In this document: one piece after another, positions 22,521 through 33,013 of the stretch | Layout of the letters: each line of letters opens with the position of its first letter | Position numbering within the stretch: position 1 is the first letter of the stretch | Assembly (NCBI RefSeq): GCF_009017415.1 | Contig: NC_092407.1 | Location: forward strand, 248,001-312,000 | DNA from: Aspergillus flavus | Lineage: Eukaryota > Ascomycota > Eurotiomycetes > Eurotiales > Aspergillaceae | Length of the DNA stretch: 64,000 nucleotides | Reading direction: 5' to 3' | Program-made: the position numbers and the translations under genes | The notes under the pieces: model-generated | Databases searched by the model: none | The model's input: the letters and a program-made list of their open reading frames with translations, nothing else | What the model was told of the DNA's origin: nothing

Positions 22521-23581
22521 TGGTTGTGTGGAGAAACCCTCGATATTGATAGTGGGTGTTAGAAGTGCCAGTACCGGGACATATATGTGTGTGTGATATG
22601 CTAATATTACTGATATTATTCATATAATAGAGATAGATTTCCCCTGGACACTAAATATTCTAGCTCCGTAGAGAAAATTCCGTCACCTCAGGCCTCCAAA
22701 AATATCATCTCAGTTCTACCCGCCGCTCTGATGCTAGCCTGTGCCCCGTTACCTTATGGGTGAGGCATGGGACAGCATGTCGCTGCCTACCATTGCCGTC
22801 AGAATGACACTTCGTGTGGCATCATCCCCGTTTCTAGATGTGACTATGCTGGGCCAGACATATAACAACGGGTCAATCCCATTCGATGCAGCAGTGAGGT
22901 ATAGAGCAGTCAGGCTTCCGACAACTGTCGTAGCCGGGAGGGGGTAGACGATAGTGCAAACGTGCTGTGACGCACGGGCTGAGACCAGTCGCTAGTCGCC
23001 AGCTGGACCTGTCAATGACTGCAGCAGCGAGGAATTCAACACCGGTGCCGAGCGCCTGTATACTCAGTAGAAGTGTATAATTGATGTGAGCTTGAGAGAG
23101 GCGGTCAATGTTCTAGCGTGACTTTAGATATAGAAGTATGAGGCCCTGGACGTTGCACGCTTGCAGGGCAACAGCTAGGACTGAGAACCCACAGCAGATA
23201 TACCTAGTGTCGCATTTATCACTTGCACTGCAGATTGACCTGGCACTTGTTTGATGAGCCTCCACGAGGCTATGTTAGCCAGCTGTGCCGCAGTACGAGG
23301 CTTCTGGTACCCATTGTCCTTCTTGGGGGGGCAGACGACTGAGTGCCAGCTTGCGTTCGTCCTTGTTGGGATGCGTCGCATGAGTGATCTCAGGAAGATC
23401 TGAAAAGTACAAGGGATGATGCCATCGATGATGAGAACCCGGGGTTGGTGGGTCTGTTCTCGGCGGGCCAGCCGTGTAGCTGACTGGGCATGCCAAGCAC
23501 CTTGCACACAAAAAGATTTGGACTTAATACAATCCTCAAAAAACATCAGCAGTCGTATAATTGGCCCAGATCCTGAACACT
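22521..23581. other. Intergenic, no gene called
   Basis: 1.06 kb. Minus-strand frame 23175-23546 (123 codons) overlaps another open frame and has no recognised domain. The first 170 bases match, weakly, the DNA following the relic copy near 24.5 kb. Confidence 0.45.
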
Positions 23582-24133
23582 ATGACCACGACCATCTGCC
23601 CTGCCACGCCAGATGAGATCCCCGCCATTGTGGATTTCATCATAGCGGCCCGCGCCGACATGTTTTCAATGCTGGATCCATCATTACACCTCCAGAAGGC
23701 CCAGCGTGAACTTGCCAGCTTCCAGCAAAGCTACCTGGAACATCCCGACGGAGCTTTCTTCACAGCCCGAGTGGATGGTCGCTTGGTTGCCACTATCGGC
23801 TATGTCGCCTACGACCAGCGTTTTCCCCAACTGGACTTCGGCCACGAACGGGTCGTCGAGGTGTTGAGGATGTATGTCCACCCCGACTGGCGCCGAATTG
23901 GACTAGCTTCAAAATTGTTCGCGGCTCTCGAGCAGAGAGCACGCCAAGAAGGCATTCGGCGAATGTATCTGCATACCCATCCCTTTTTACCGGGCTCCAT
24001 CCGCTTTTGGGAGCGGCAAGGGTTCTCCATCGTCCACATCGACGATGATCCTATATGGCGTACGACACATATGAGCCGATTTCTTGCTGCTGATGAACCT
24101 CAGCAAACAGATCTGCTATCGACTGCGGCATGA
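23582..24133 (+). CDS. GNAT-family N-acetyltransferase
   Basis: Single exon, 183 residues from ATG 23582. The start ICPATPDEIPAIVDFII is a typical GNAT first strand and helix. VEVLRMYVHPDWRRIGLASKLFAALEQRAR is split here only for reading: VLRMYVHPDWRRIGLA carries the acetyl-CoA pyrophosphate loop R-R-x-G-x-A, then a helix. MYLHTHPFLPGSIRFWERQGF is the closing motif B region. It would transfer an acetyl group from acetyl-CoA to an amine; the substrate is unknown. It lies between the intact glycosidase and a decayed copy of that gene's 3' end, so it may have moved together with, or been captured between, duplicated segments. Confidence 0.88.
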   Translation: MTTTICPATPDEIPAIVDFIIAARADMFSMLDPSLHLQKAQRELASFQQSYLEHPDGAFFTARVDGRLVATIGYVAYDQRFPQLDFGHERVVEVLRMYVHPDWRRIGLASKLFAALEQRARQEGIRRMYLHTHPFLPGSIRFWERQGFSIVHIDDDPIWRTTHMSRFLAADEPQQTDLLSTAA

Positions 24134-24368
24134 GAATACTGCCACGGGATTGTCTGTTAGGCCGTCTCAAGTTCCACCGCACAGCCCGCTCCAGAGCTGG
24201 TTGAAGTGAACCACAGCTACTGGGACGATCAGGTCAGGGTGGCCCCATCGTCTGTGAGGATTGTGGCCTCTCCCAACGGCTAGTATTTTTAAACCCATCG
24301 AAAGGGAACGTTCCGTGATGCCTGCCACTTCTATATAGGGTAGCTTGGGTAATTGGTGTCCAAGTGCT

Positions 24369-24630
24369 AATGATGCCTAATGAGGACCCATCTGCGTAAC
24401 GATCCCTACCCGTACTATCACCGCTGAGGTAGAAATCCATTCGATTGATGATGCGACTGCTGTGTAGTGTTGGTTCGGAAAAACCCCCCCGCCATATGGA
24501 CGGCGGGTCATGGACGTTGGAGTACTCAAATATATATACGCGGTGATGACGTAACTTATTTTGATAAAATCATAGAGATAAGTGTCGCTCAACAGTAAAC
24601 AACTCAGTTCCGTAGAACAATTTCCTTTTC
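24369..24630 (+). pseudogene. Relic 3' end of a second GH35/DUF5597-type gene
   Basis: Bases from 24369 match the end of the intact glycosidase gene from 22402: ATGATGCC and GAGGACCC are shared, about 17 bases are missing, then TGCGTAACGATCCC, CCCGTACTAT, GCTGAGGTAGAA, TCGATTGATGATG and the stop context CTGTGTAGTG follow in order with scattered substitutions. Weaker likeness continues past the stop, for example CCGTAGA near 24613 against 22667. Nothing of the rest of the gene is seen. This is therefore a diverged fragment of a duplicated glycosidase gene lying 1.9 kb downstream of the parent, in the same orientation. Confidence 0.75.
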
Positions 24631-24847
24631 AGAAGAGTGAGATGGTGGTCGGCAATTGAAAGGGTTCGCTTATTGAAGAAACTGTTTGTTGTTTACATGG
24701 AATTCGAATGCGTTTCTCCGCAGTCTTGGCGGCCGGAGGTGATTCGTCCGCCATCGTCATAAACCATCACTTGACTTCCACCCTCGCTCTCTGGGTTCTT
24801 CCTTTTCTTTTCCTCTAATTCAACTGCACAGAACATTTCACCTCACA

Positions 24848-25620
24848 ATGGGTCTCATCAAGGGAGTCCTGAAGCTCACCACCTATGGAGGGCTCGCCTC
24901 GGCGGGCGCCTTCTTCTACACCACGCGCAATGACGTCTTCGTGCCCATGTCGCCCACGGATCCCATCTTCCAGTCCGCCGCCTACCGCAAGTTCAATCCC
25001 GAACAAAACCCAACCACCCACGACCTCTGCGTGCGCAAAGTACCTCTGTCCGACATTAACCCGACCTTATTAGAGAAGAAGGGCAAGCTGGCCGAAGCCT
25101 TCTGTGCTGGAGTCTGGAGCGGCTGGGGTAAGGACGGGACCCTCCACCCCGAATGAACCGCCATACTCAACCACTCGGGCTGGGTCAGAGAGAATCGAAA
25201 TTAACATGTCGGATTTGATTAGGATATGCCTTCCAACGTGCCTACCTCGCCCGGAAATACCAAGGTCCCGAGACCGCGAACCACCTCTGGGAACGGCCAG
25301 AACTGAAGGCCTCCACTTACGATGTCGGTACCCTCATTACCGACCACTTCGAGGTTATTGAGAAGACCCCCGAGCGGATTGTAGTCCGCTGCGGTGACAG
25401 CCCCCGTAAACAGGATGTCCGCGAATCAGACGGCCTCTTCGAAATGTCGGCCGTCGTTAAGCCCGAGGAAGGAGTTGCGGAGTTTGCTCTCAAGAGCTGT
25501 TTCTACAAAGGAAAAGGGAAGGCTGACAGCCAGCCGATGCCGCCGCATATTCTCTGGCTGCATAAGCAGTATACCAAGTTGTGGGCTGAGACGGCTATCC
25601 GCAATGTTCTCCGCCAGTGA
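24848..25620 (+). CDS. Conserved fungal protein of unknown function
   Basis: Two exons: 24848-25127 and 25223-25620, summing to 678 bases and 225 residues. The junction gives a smooth SGWGYAFQRAYLARKYQ, which supports the 95-base intron. The N-terminus has a short hydrophobic segment (YGGLASAGAFFYTT) that may be a membrane helix or a mitochondrial leader. The middle (TANHLWERPELKASTYDVG, ITDHFEVIEKTPERIVVR) alternates strands and helices, and the C-terminus is helical (HILWLHKQYTKLWAETAIRNVL). I have the impression that proteins of this kind are widespread and uncharacterised in filamentous ascomycetes; I know no function for it. Codon use is GC3-rich, unlike the AT-rich surroundings, which fits a steadily expressed gene. 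Confidence 0.83.
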
Positions 25621-26385
25621 TGATTTCCGATCAGTGGAGCGTGTTAGTATGTGACCATTGTTCTGCCGTCACTCTGTACATAATACCCGATTGCGTGGAT
25701 GGAAAGCGAATAATACCTGCCTCTTGAGGGGGCTTCTTTGCATAGTTTCGGAAATAAAGATCTGGGCCCTGTGTCTATTCCTTTTTTCTTTCTCTAATGC
25801 TACAGATTGAGCAAAAGCGAACCTAAAACCGCACATCCTCCCCGGTTTTATCCGGCCTCTAGGGCGAAGCAGCCACGTGGTATAGGTCCGACATATCTGC
25901 GGGCATTCGTCATTGTTTGTTTCGTCTTTGTTCTTCATGGTGGGGATGCAGTGTCTAACGCAACCGCTCAGTCCCTCTCCAAGAATAGCAGATAACAATG
26001 CTTGTGAGTACTCATTCTGGAGAACAACCGAGATGATTTGGTATCAGCAACAGAAGCGTTGGTGAAAAGGACGGGGCATTTGATAAAATGGTGTCATCGG
26101 GGCACAGGGCAACAATAAGGTTTAGGGCTGCATATGTCACTAGGCCGTTGCCCTGTGCCCCGACGACACCCCTTAATCAAAGACCCCGGGGAATGGCCTG
26201 TGAGCCTATTGTCACTGTCTGCCAAGCAGGGCCGAAACATCACCTGGATGGGTACAAGAACCACACTGGCATTTCAACAAAGGCCCTTTGTTTGTGAGGA
26301 TTGATCCGAGCGTCTCCCTTCAAGGTGAAGGCACTCACTGATTATCCATGTATCCTCAACAGGGTAAGACTCGAGAGCCTCTTGG
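25621..26385. other. Intergenic region holding a long inverted repeat
   Basis: Spacer between the conserved protein and the small secreted protein. Apart from the inverted repeat listed separately I see no gene. Confidence 0.5.
26090..26170. repeat. Inverted repeat, 24-base arms, 33-base loop
   Basis: Left arm 26090-26113 and right arm 26147-26170 are reverse complements over 24 bases with one mismatch; weaker pairing goes on for several bases outside. The arms are GC-rich (GGGGCACAGGGCAAC core) in an AT-rich setting. Transcribed, this would fold into a strong hairpin. It may be a small inverted-repeat element, a structured RNA, or transcription end signal for a neighbour. Confidence 0.8.
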
Positions 26386-26392
26386 TATATAA
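26386..26392 (+). promoter_or_regulatory. TATA-like box of the small secreted protein gene
   Basis: TATATAA about 110 bases before the ATG at 26498. Assigned by position. Confidence 0.4.
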
Positions 26393-26497
26393 GCACATTC
26401 CCCCACTTGCAACTGTGATGTGAATTTGCAACAGAACTTTGCCTTTGAGGTGACCCTTCAACCTCCACTGAACTACTGTTTTATCTATCTATCGAAA

Positions 26498-26906
26498 ATG
26501 ATCAAAACCATCTTGTGTGCGCTTGCCATCCTGGCCGCAATTGCACCATTGACTACCGCCGAGAAGATAAAATGTAACAATGCCACGGCGTACTGCGGAG
26601 CAACACTCATAAATCGGGGTAAATAACAGCCAGGGAATCCTTTACTTGAACATCATTGAGACTGACATTGATTACACAGGGGGCTATCTGACACAGATTA
26701 GCGAGATACTCAAAAACCACGACGAGGACGCTGGTGGCCTGCTTTTACAACACGGTCTTTTCTGGTGCAAGGAAGATGGCAAACTTCATGATGCTTATAA
26801 GAAATGCAAACGAAATAAATGCCGTGCCAACCAGGGTTATTACCCGGAGTCGGGCGACGAGTGTAAGGGAGAATGGCGCGGAAGTATACTCCCGGATATG
26901 AAATAA
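26498..26906 (+). CDS. Small cysteine-rich secreted protein
   Basis: Two exons: 26498-26618 and 26680-26906, summing to 348 bases and 115 residues. The intron is 61 bases. Residues 1-21 form a clear signal peptide (MIKTILCALAILAAIAPLTTA). The mature part has six cysteines, one pair near the start (KCNNATAYC) and four in the C-terminal half (FWCKEDG, KKCKRNKC, DEC), so up to three disulfides are possible. It is basic around KKCKRNKCRANQ. No family recognised; proteins of this shape in fungi include effectors, antimicrobial peptides and hypotheticals, and I do not choose among them. Confidence 0.75.
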
Positions 26907-27421
26907 ATAGGGCATACCCGATTACTCGCGGTGGTTACTTGTTGTCTGCTTTTTCTCAATGCTTGGGTCCTATACATTCGAATCTTGTGTTTAAAGTGAG
27001 TTGAAAGAAATATTATGAATTCCCTACAGTATATGTCCAATTATTTGGATATACTTTATTATGACTCCGAAACTCGAGCTACCCGGGGACAGCTAGTAAT
27101 CCACCGATAGCTACAACATCGATCAACGATCTACAGCTCTAGAGACCACAATATAGCAGATTACAAATCTGTCAACTGCTCAAGATTATCAATCCAAATT
27201 CCCCCGCAATTTACAAGAGTCGGTTCACCCCCGCATTTCTGCTTCCTTGCAATGTCCGCGCCGGATAAAGACAAGTCCATGGGTGTTCAGCCAGATGAGA
27301 TGTGTAAATCTATTACCCCTGGAGATGCTATAAATCGTGAGCCTAGCTCCGGACAGCTTCGCATCGGGATTACATTTCCCTCCAGCCAAAATTCCATTTA
27401 CTGTTACATAATAAAGGAAGC
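26907..27421. other. Intergenic, no gene seen
   Basis: 515 AT-rich bases. A 70-codon frame at 27252-27464 runs into the esterase pseudogene in another frame and is not called. Confidence 0.5.
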
Positions 27422-29528
27422 ATGGCTTACTCTATTCTCCAAATTGCACTGGCAACACTGTTAGGTTACTTTGTTTTAGTTGACGCAGCGATAATCCAGC
27501 AGACAAGGGCCGAAGCGCACCCGCCCAAGGCGAAAGTCCAGAATGGTACATATGTTGGTGTTCATAATGATCACTATAATATTGACTATTTCCTGGGGAT
27601 TCCATTTGCTCAGCCGCCGATTGGGATCTTACGCTTGGCACCGCCGGTCTCTCTCAACTCCTCGTTCTCGGGCACACGCAATGCCACGAACCTGCAACCA
27701 GTATGTGTCCAGTTTCAGGTATGTTGGTATTATGGGAACGTCTTCCTTGGATTTCTGTGCCATATTATTGTTTTGAAAGCTAACGGCAGAAAATAAACCT
27801 CAGACAGCGACAATTGACCGTGCCATATCTGAAGATTACCTAACTCTTAATGTGTACCGACCATCTAACTGCGGAGATCAGAAGCTACCTGTGCTAGTAT
27901 GGATATATGGGTTAGTTCTCGCTCTCGCTTCCGGGAAACATCGTCTAACCTCTATCGATACGTCAGAGGAGGTTACACGCAGGGCAGCAATAGTGATCCC
28001 AGGTACAACCTAACATTCATTGTGAACAAGTCAGTCAAAATGGGCAAACCGATTATTGCAGTGGCAATCAACTACCGTCTCAATGGATTTGGCTTTCTGG
28101 GTGGTCCTGTTATCCAAGAGCAGGGCCTTACCAATCTTGGTCTCCGGGACCAGCGCCTTGCACTTCATTGGATCCAGGTAGGTGTATCCTAGCAGGAAAT
28201 TAGTATAACGGTCACTTATCTCAAGGGTAGGAAAATACTGCTGGTTTTGGAGGGGACAAATCCAAGGTAACAATATGGGGCCAATCTGCCGGTGCAGGTA
28301 GTGCTGGATCGCAGCTACTCGCATACGGTGGACGCAATGACTCGCTATTTCGGGCTGCTATCGCGGACAGTGATGGTCCCCTGGCCTTTAAATCCCCTTC
28401 CAATGCTACCCAACTCCAGACCTGGGAATCGATTCTGAATCTTACCGGTTGCTCAACTGCCTCGGACTCCATGGCCTGTTTACGAGGTGTTAGTTCCGCC
28501 AACCTCTCCTACGCAGTCAACGCCTCAAGAGGAACCTTTATGCCTATCACCGACGGGGGTTTTGTGGAAACACATAGCTCCGCACAGTTGCTAAATGGCC
28601 AATTTGTTCAAGTGCCACTCTTGACTGGAACCAACACGGATGAAGGCACCAATTTTGTCGGATCTCCATCTCATATTGGCGCCTTGCCAACCATTGCTTA
28701 TCCAAACGATACATCGTTCCTGGACTATATCGGCCAGTCTATCACAAATACTACAGCTTCGGCAGCGGCACTGGCTGCTCTTTCCTCCTATACCCTGACA
28801 TTCCAGCTATTGGCGTCCCACACTCCCACAAGGGTCGTTTAAACTCAACGTTTGGGTCTCAATACGCACGTGTGGCCACTTTTGCTGGAGATTTCATGGC
28901 CCACCGTGGCCGTCGACTATCCGCTCAGATGTGGTTTAAATATAACGTCCCTGTGTATACCTACCGCTTCAATCAATGGCCCATCGGAGGGCTTCCAGAT
29001 ACAACTGGTACAACTCATTTCACCGAAATACCTCTAGTACAGGATCATGAAGTTCAAGATGGCTACCGTGCACCCTGGTACCCGGCTGGTAGTGAGTTCA
29101 CCAGTATGGACAGCGACTTCTACGCCCTCGCTCGACTCATGAGTAAGGCTCCTATCCCTCCCCTCGTCACATTTTTCCGCTGTTATTTGAAGACTCCCTG
29201 AGACTCCTCCATCATGATGGATTAGCTTATGCCTGTTCGGAGATGGTCTACTTTCTTCCCAACTAACGCTTTTCGTGCAGGTCGCATGTGGATCGCCTTT
29301 GTACATGACCTGGACCCCAACGGACACGGAGTGAACGGTAATAATGGGCACTCTATTCCTGAGTAGCCTCTGTATGCGAAAAGCGCAAGTGACGCATCTG
29401 AAGGCTATGCGTCTAATCTGCAGTTTCTCTCCACGTTGCTGGGGCTAGCACAAGTTGAGTCAGACACCTGGCGTGCTGAGGCAATTAACTATCTAAACCA
29501 GAACAGCTACACACTCTTTGGAGTATAA
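27422..29528 (+). pseudogene. Secreted type B carboxylesterase/lipase, broken
   Basis: The exons read as a typical fungal carboxylesterase: signal peptide MAYSILQIALATLLGYFVLVDA, FLGIPFAQPPIG, SEDYLTLNVY (family usually has Cys at the Tyr), WIYGGGYTQGS, nucleophile elbow GQSAG, GTNTDEGTNFVG for the acidic residue and DLDPNGHG before the expected C-terminus. Introns start near 27720, 27909, 28178 and 29141. Two lesions are seen. Near 28785-28800 the frame must slip by one base to join ALAALSS to YPDIPAIGVPHSHKG, as if one base were lost. At 29364-29366 an in-frame TAG replaces the Trp expected in IPEWPLY, although coding-like sequence continues to a natural TAA at 29526-29528. The gene therefore looks recently inactivated. 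A sequencing error could explain one lesion but hardly both. Confidence 0.8.
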
Positions 29529-31524
29529 CCGTTGCTTATGGACGAATCAGAGGTGGGGCTGGAGAATATCATATATTAGGTCCATGAGTCATGTGTGGTG
29601 TTCACTATATCTGTTAGGTATTTTGAGTCATAACTTGTATATTCAAGGTTCGCTGTCTTGCTATCTACATCAACGCAAGCCATCAACGCCGCGACGCATT
29701 TTATAACCTTCAGCCCGATGAGCTAAAACTCGTGCCTATCTAGGACGTACGACTAAAGACATAAGTATCCACTTGGTCCTTAGCTTCTACAGTAAGCTCG
29801 TATGATTAGATGGCGAGCCCAATTTTTAGCTGAGACTAGCTGGCATCTTAGAATTATCAACTCCAATGGTCACTCCCATACTACAATACAATTGTATTAT
29901 TAGTTGATAAGTAAATCACTGCAGAATATTTACTTGTGAATGAGGCACTTTAAATCACTGGAAAGCTTTTCCCGCTTTTTTCCTTCTTTATTCTTTCTTC
30001 TTTTGTCCCCCTTCTTCTTAGAACTATGGACTAGTCTAATTCAATTGTTAAGACCCCTGCTCAGAATACATGCAAAGAGTAATCCGTCAATGGAAGTAGT
30101 GTCACAAATTCACTAGGTCCCAGAGATTACAATAGAATTGTCATGATCGAGCAGCTATTGGTCCAATACTAACATGGAATACCCCTTTCATTGAGTGAAA
30201 TCAAACTCAACAATTCACCGACTGCTACAACCCCAGAACAACGATGTCCACAGAATAGACCTCCAGCCCAGGCAGCATTATCTTGATTTGAACATCCTCC
30301 TCTATTCACAAGGATGACCCAGGCATAAGACTATCCTTTCCACACAAGGACAAAAGTTATCAATTTCTGACATTGCCCGGGAGACACACCGCTGCTCTAT
30401 ATCATCTCAACCAACATATAGTGGCTGTTACTGATCCATACAAGGCAGGAGCACTGTCGTTGCACAGGATGAAAGGATAGAGGTATATTGCATATCCTCA
30501 CTGTAGTTTTGAACATAGTCTAATGCGCCTTCGTTTCACAGCAGACATTAACGTGCTCACAGTGTCACTACAAAGTGCACACACCGTGTCAGAAAAACCC
30601 TTCCAAACCCTAAACCAGATAAAACCAATCCCAGGAATCAGCCCATCTCCCATACACACCCCGGGACATAGCAAGCAATCCCAATCCCAAAGTACATACA
30701 TCCACCATACTAATACCAATAACCACAAACCCAGTAATATCCACCCCCAAACCAGCGGTCTCGACCGTTAAATGCCTAAATATACCTCAAACGCCTCACC
30801 TCCCGCTTCAGGCAACCAGAAAATATGACATCTCATCTCCCCACAGCACTGAGCCAATAAACTATAGACCAGCGGTGAGACATCTCCAACCAGAACGAGA
30901 GACGGCGATATGACAGTGCAAATCCCTTGTTTCGGATGGGAGCGTGGGTCAACCCCCTTACCATGGTTGGCATGTCCGTGCGTTTGTCAAAGTTGGATGC
31001 ATATGCGATGTGTCTGCGTTTCTTATGATCGGCTTGCATCGGTAGTTGGTCCGGTTTCTTGGGAAGTGGATTTATCTCATGCGATGTGTGTCGATTAGTT
31101 TTATTCAAGGGGAAACTTAATCCTGGGGTTTTCACTTTGGGAAAGTGGGAGAGTGAAACTGTGAAAGTCTTTTTGTTCGTGTTTGAGGGTTGATGTGATG
31201 TGTCGATTTTGTTGGTTCGTGTTGAGAATTGCATTGTTGGGGCGAGGGGAACACATGTAAGGGGGACGGAACGGATGTGTTAGTCATTGATTGAGGTAGG
31301 TTATTTTTCGAATTCTTGTTGATGCTGAGGCTTGGTTTGGGGTTGTAGTTGGCGGACAACTTCATTATAACCCTATCGGGCTTTGGAATCTCCAACATCG
31401 ATGCGACCAGTAAAGTAAAACCACGCTTGAATGGAGGCCTCGGCCTCTGGGCGTCAATGAAAGTATGAACCAAAGTATCAAATATCAACAAGAAAAAATA
31501 AACCTAATCGACGGTGATTCCAAA
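29529..31524. other. Intergenic, no gene called
   Basis: 2.0 kb, AT-rich at first, then C/A-rich. Overlapping frames on both strands (30833-31234, 31132-31491) have biased residue content (Thr/Lys/His/Pro) and no recognised domain. Confidence 0.5.
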
Positions 31525-33013
31525 CTATAATCGCGAAGCAGCCCGTATCGGTACAGCCTCAATGATACTCTCCATACCAGGACTCCCACTCCAAATGCCG
31601 GTTATCTCCAGCCCAGCAGCCCCCAATAGCTCCCTCCATTGACGTTCTGAGCGCTCCATCCCAGACCCAATGCTCATCATCTGGATATCGATCGACGCCT
31701 GCAGCAGCGCTGCGCCGGTATCCGGAAGGACAAAGTCCGCAATGAGGATGCGCGAATACTCGGCATTCATGGCCGAGATGGTATTGACCAGAATCTTGTG
31801 GCAGATATAATCCGGCCAGTCATGGAAGATGGCACGGAAGTAATAAGCTCTGGCACCTGTTTTACTTCAAGTTAGCTTTGTGACAGATTAGAATCGCTTG
31901 GCTCTGGACAAGAAACGGACCTTTTACCGGTTGCGGGTCCAAGAAGCTATACGCCATGGCCTCGACCTGCTCCCCTGCTGGCGCCGAGGCGATCACTTTC
32001 GGTAGGTCCTGGAGCACTAACCGGCCGGTCACATCCGGGAACTTCTCCCGGAAGCGAATCAGGTCATGGCCTTGGTTTCCTCCTACGTCGACCAAGAATA
32101 CGGCGTCGTCGTGCTCCAGGGCTCCGTGCGTCAGTCTCTCAACCGGATACACGTCGAACCACGAAGGTTTGCCCTGTCGTCGACTGGACATGTATGAGTT
32201 GAATAGTGCCTGGTGGTGCTTCCGTTGAGCAAGCCATTCGAATTGACTTTGTCCCACGGCCCATCGCATTGGGGATCGGGTGTACTCCTTGGGCATGAGG
32301 TAGTGGTGCTCGCGGAAGTACTCTGGAAGCTTAGAGAGGGTCGGAACGGTCAGGTCATATCTACGTGTCCATGTCAGAGTAAAGCGTGGGAGTAGAGGTG
32401 ATGCTCAGGGCTTATTACATGCATGGAACGCCATCACGTCCAATTGGCTGCGTCATTGCTATTGTTTTGTCTGTAGGGAGGTACACCTCTGGCTCGATGC
32501 TGGCACACAGACCCAGCGCTGCCATGACGCGCATTAAGCGGACTATACATATTAGTAACTGGACCCAAAGGCTATTCGGCATGTTCTTCATACTGATTAG
32601 CGCCCTCTCGGCGCCGGTATACTCTGATAGTTCTGTAGCTGAAAGCCCGTTGATGGGGTGTTCCAGCAACAAGGGGAAGATGTTAAGGTCGATAACGGTA
32701 CGAAGAGCTGCATTCTGCGGGGGCTATGAAATGCATCAGCCAATTGACTGAGGGGCTAATTGTGATTTGGGTCGGATTTAATGACAAGAGGATTTAAGCG
32801 TACCTGGTAGATCAATCGCAGCACTGTCTCGGTCGGCGTCTCAACCGTGTACTTCAACTGATCAATCAATCCCAGAAAACGGTAATGCGACGTTGCAGAG
32901 CGAGAAGAACTGCATTCCTTTAATGCAGCATCCTTGATTTCCTCCACCAGAGACAGTAGGTGCGGCGTCTGCAGTTGCGGCTCCATGTTGGCGCGGTTAA
33001 GATTGGAATGCAT
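31525..33013 (-). CDS. SAM-dependent O-methyltransferase (plant/fungal class)
   Basis: Five exons: 33013-32804, 32714-32594, 32542-32419, 32360-31921 and 31856-31525. They sum to 1227 bases, 408 residues, normal for fungal secondary-metabolite O-methyltransferases. An N-terminal helical dimerisation region is followed by a winged-helix part, then LVDVGGNQGHDLIRF, the SAM-binding glycine loop. LVLQDLPKVI and the catalytic base motif FHDWPD with ILIADFVLP come after; all are in the expected order. It methylates a hydroxyl of a small molecule. The nearest neighbour of secondary-metabolite type is the A-T-R reductase 3.4 kb away. The reading frame is intact, unlike the esterase next to it. Confidence 0.92.

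Noticed and set aside
30833..31491. Overlapping minus-strand frames of about 120-130 codons
   Set aside because: Biased composition, no domain, no intron-joined extension and conflicting frames.
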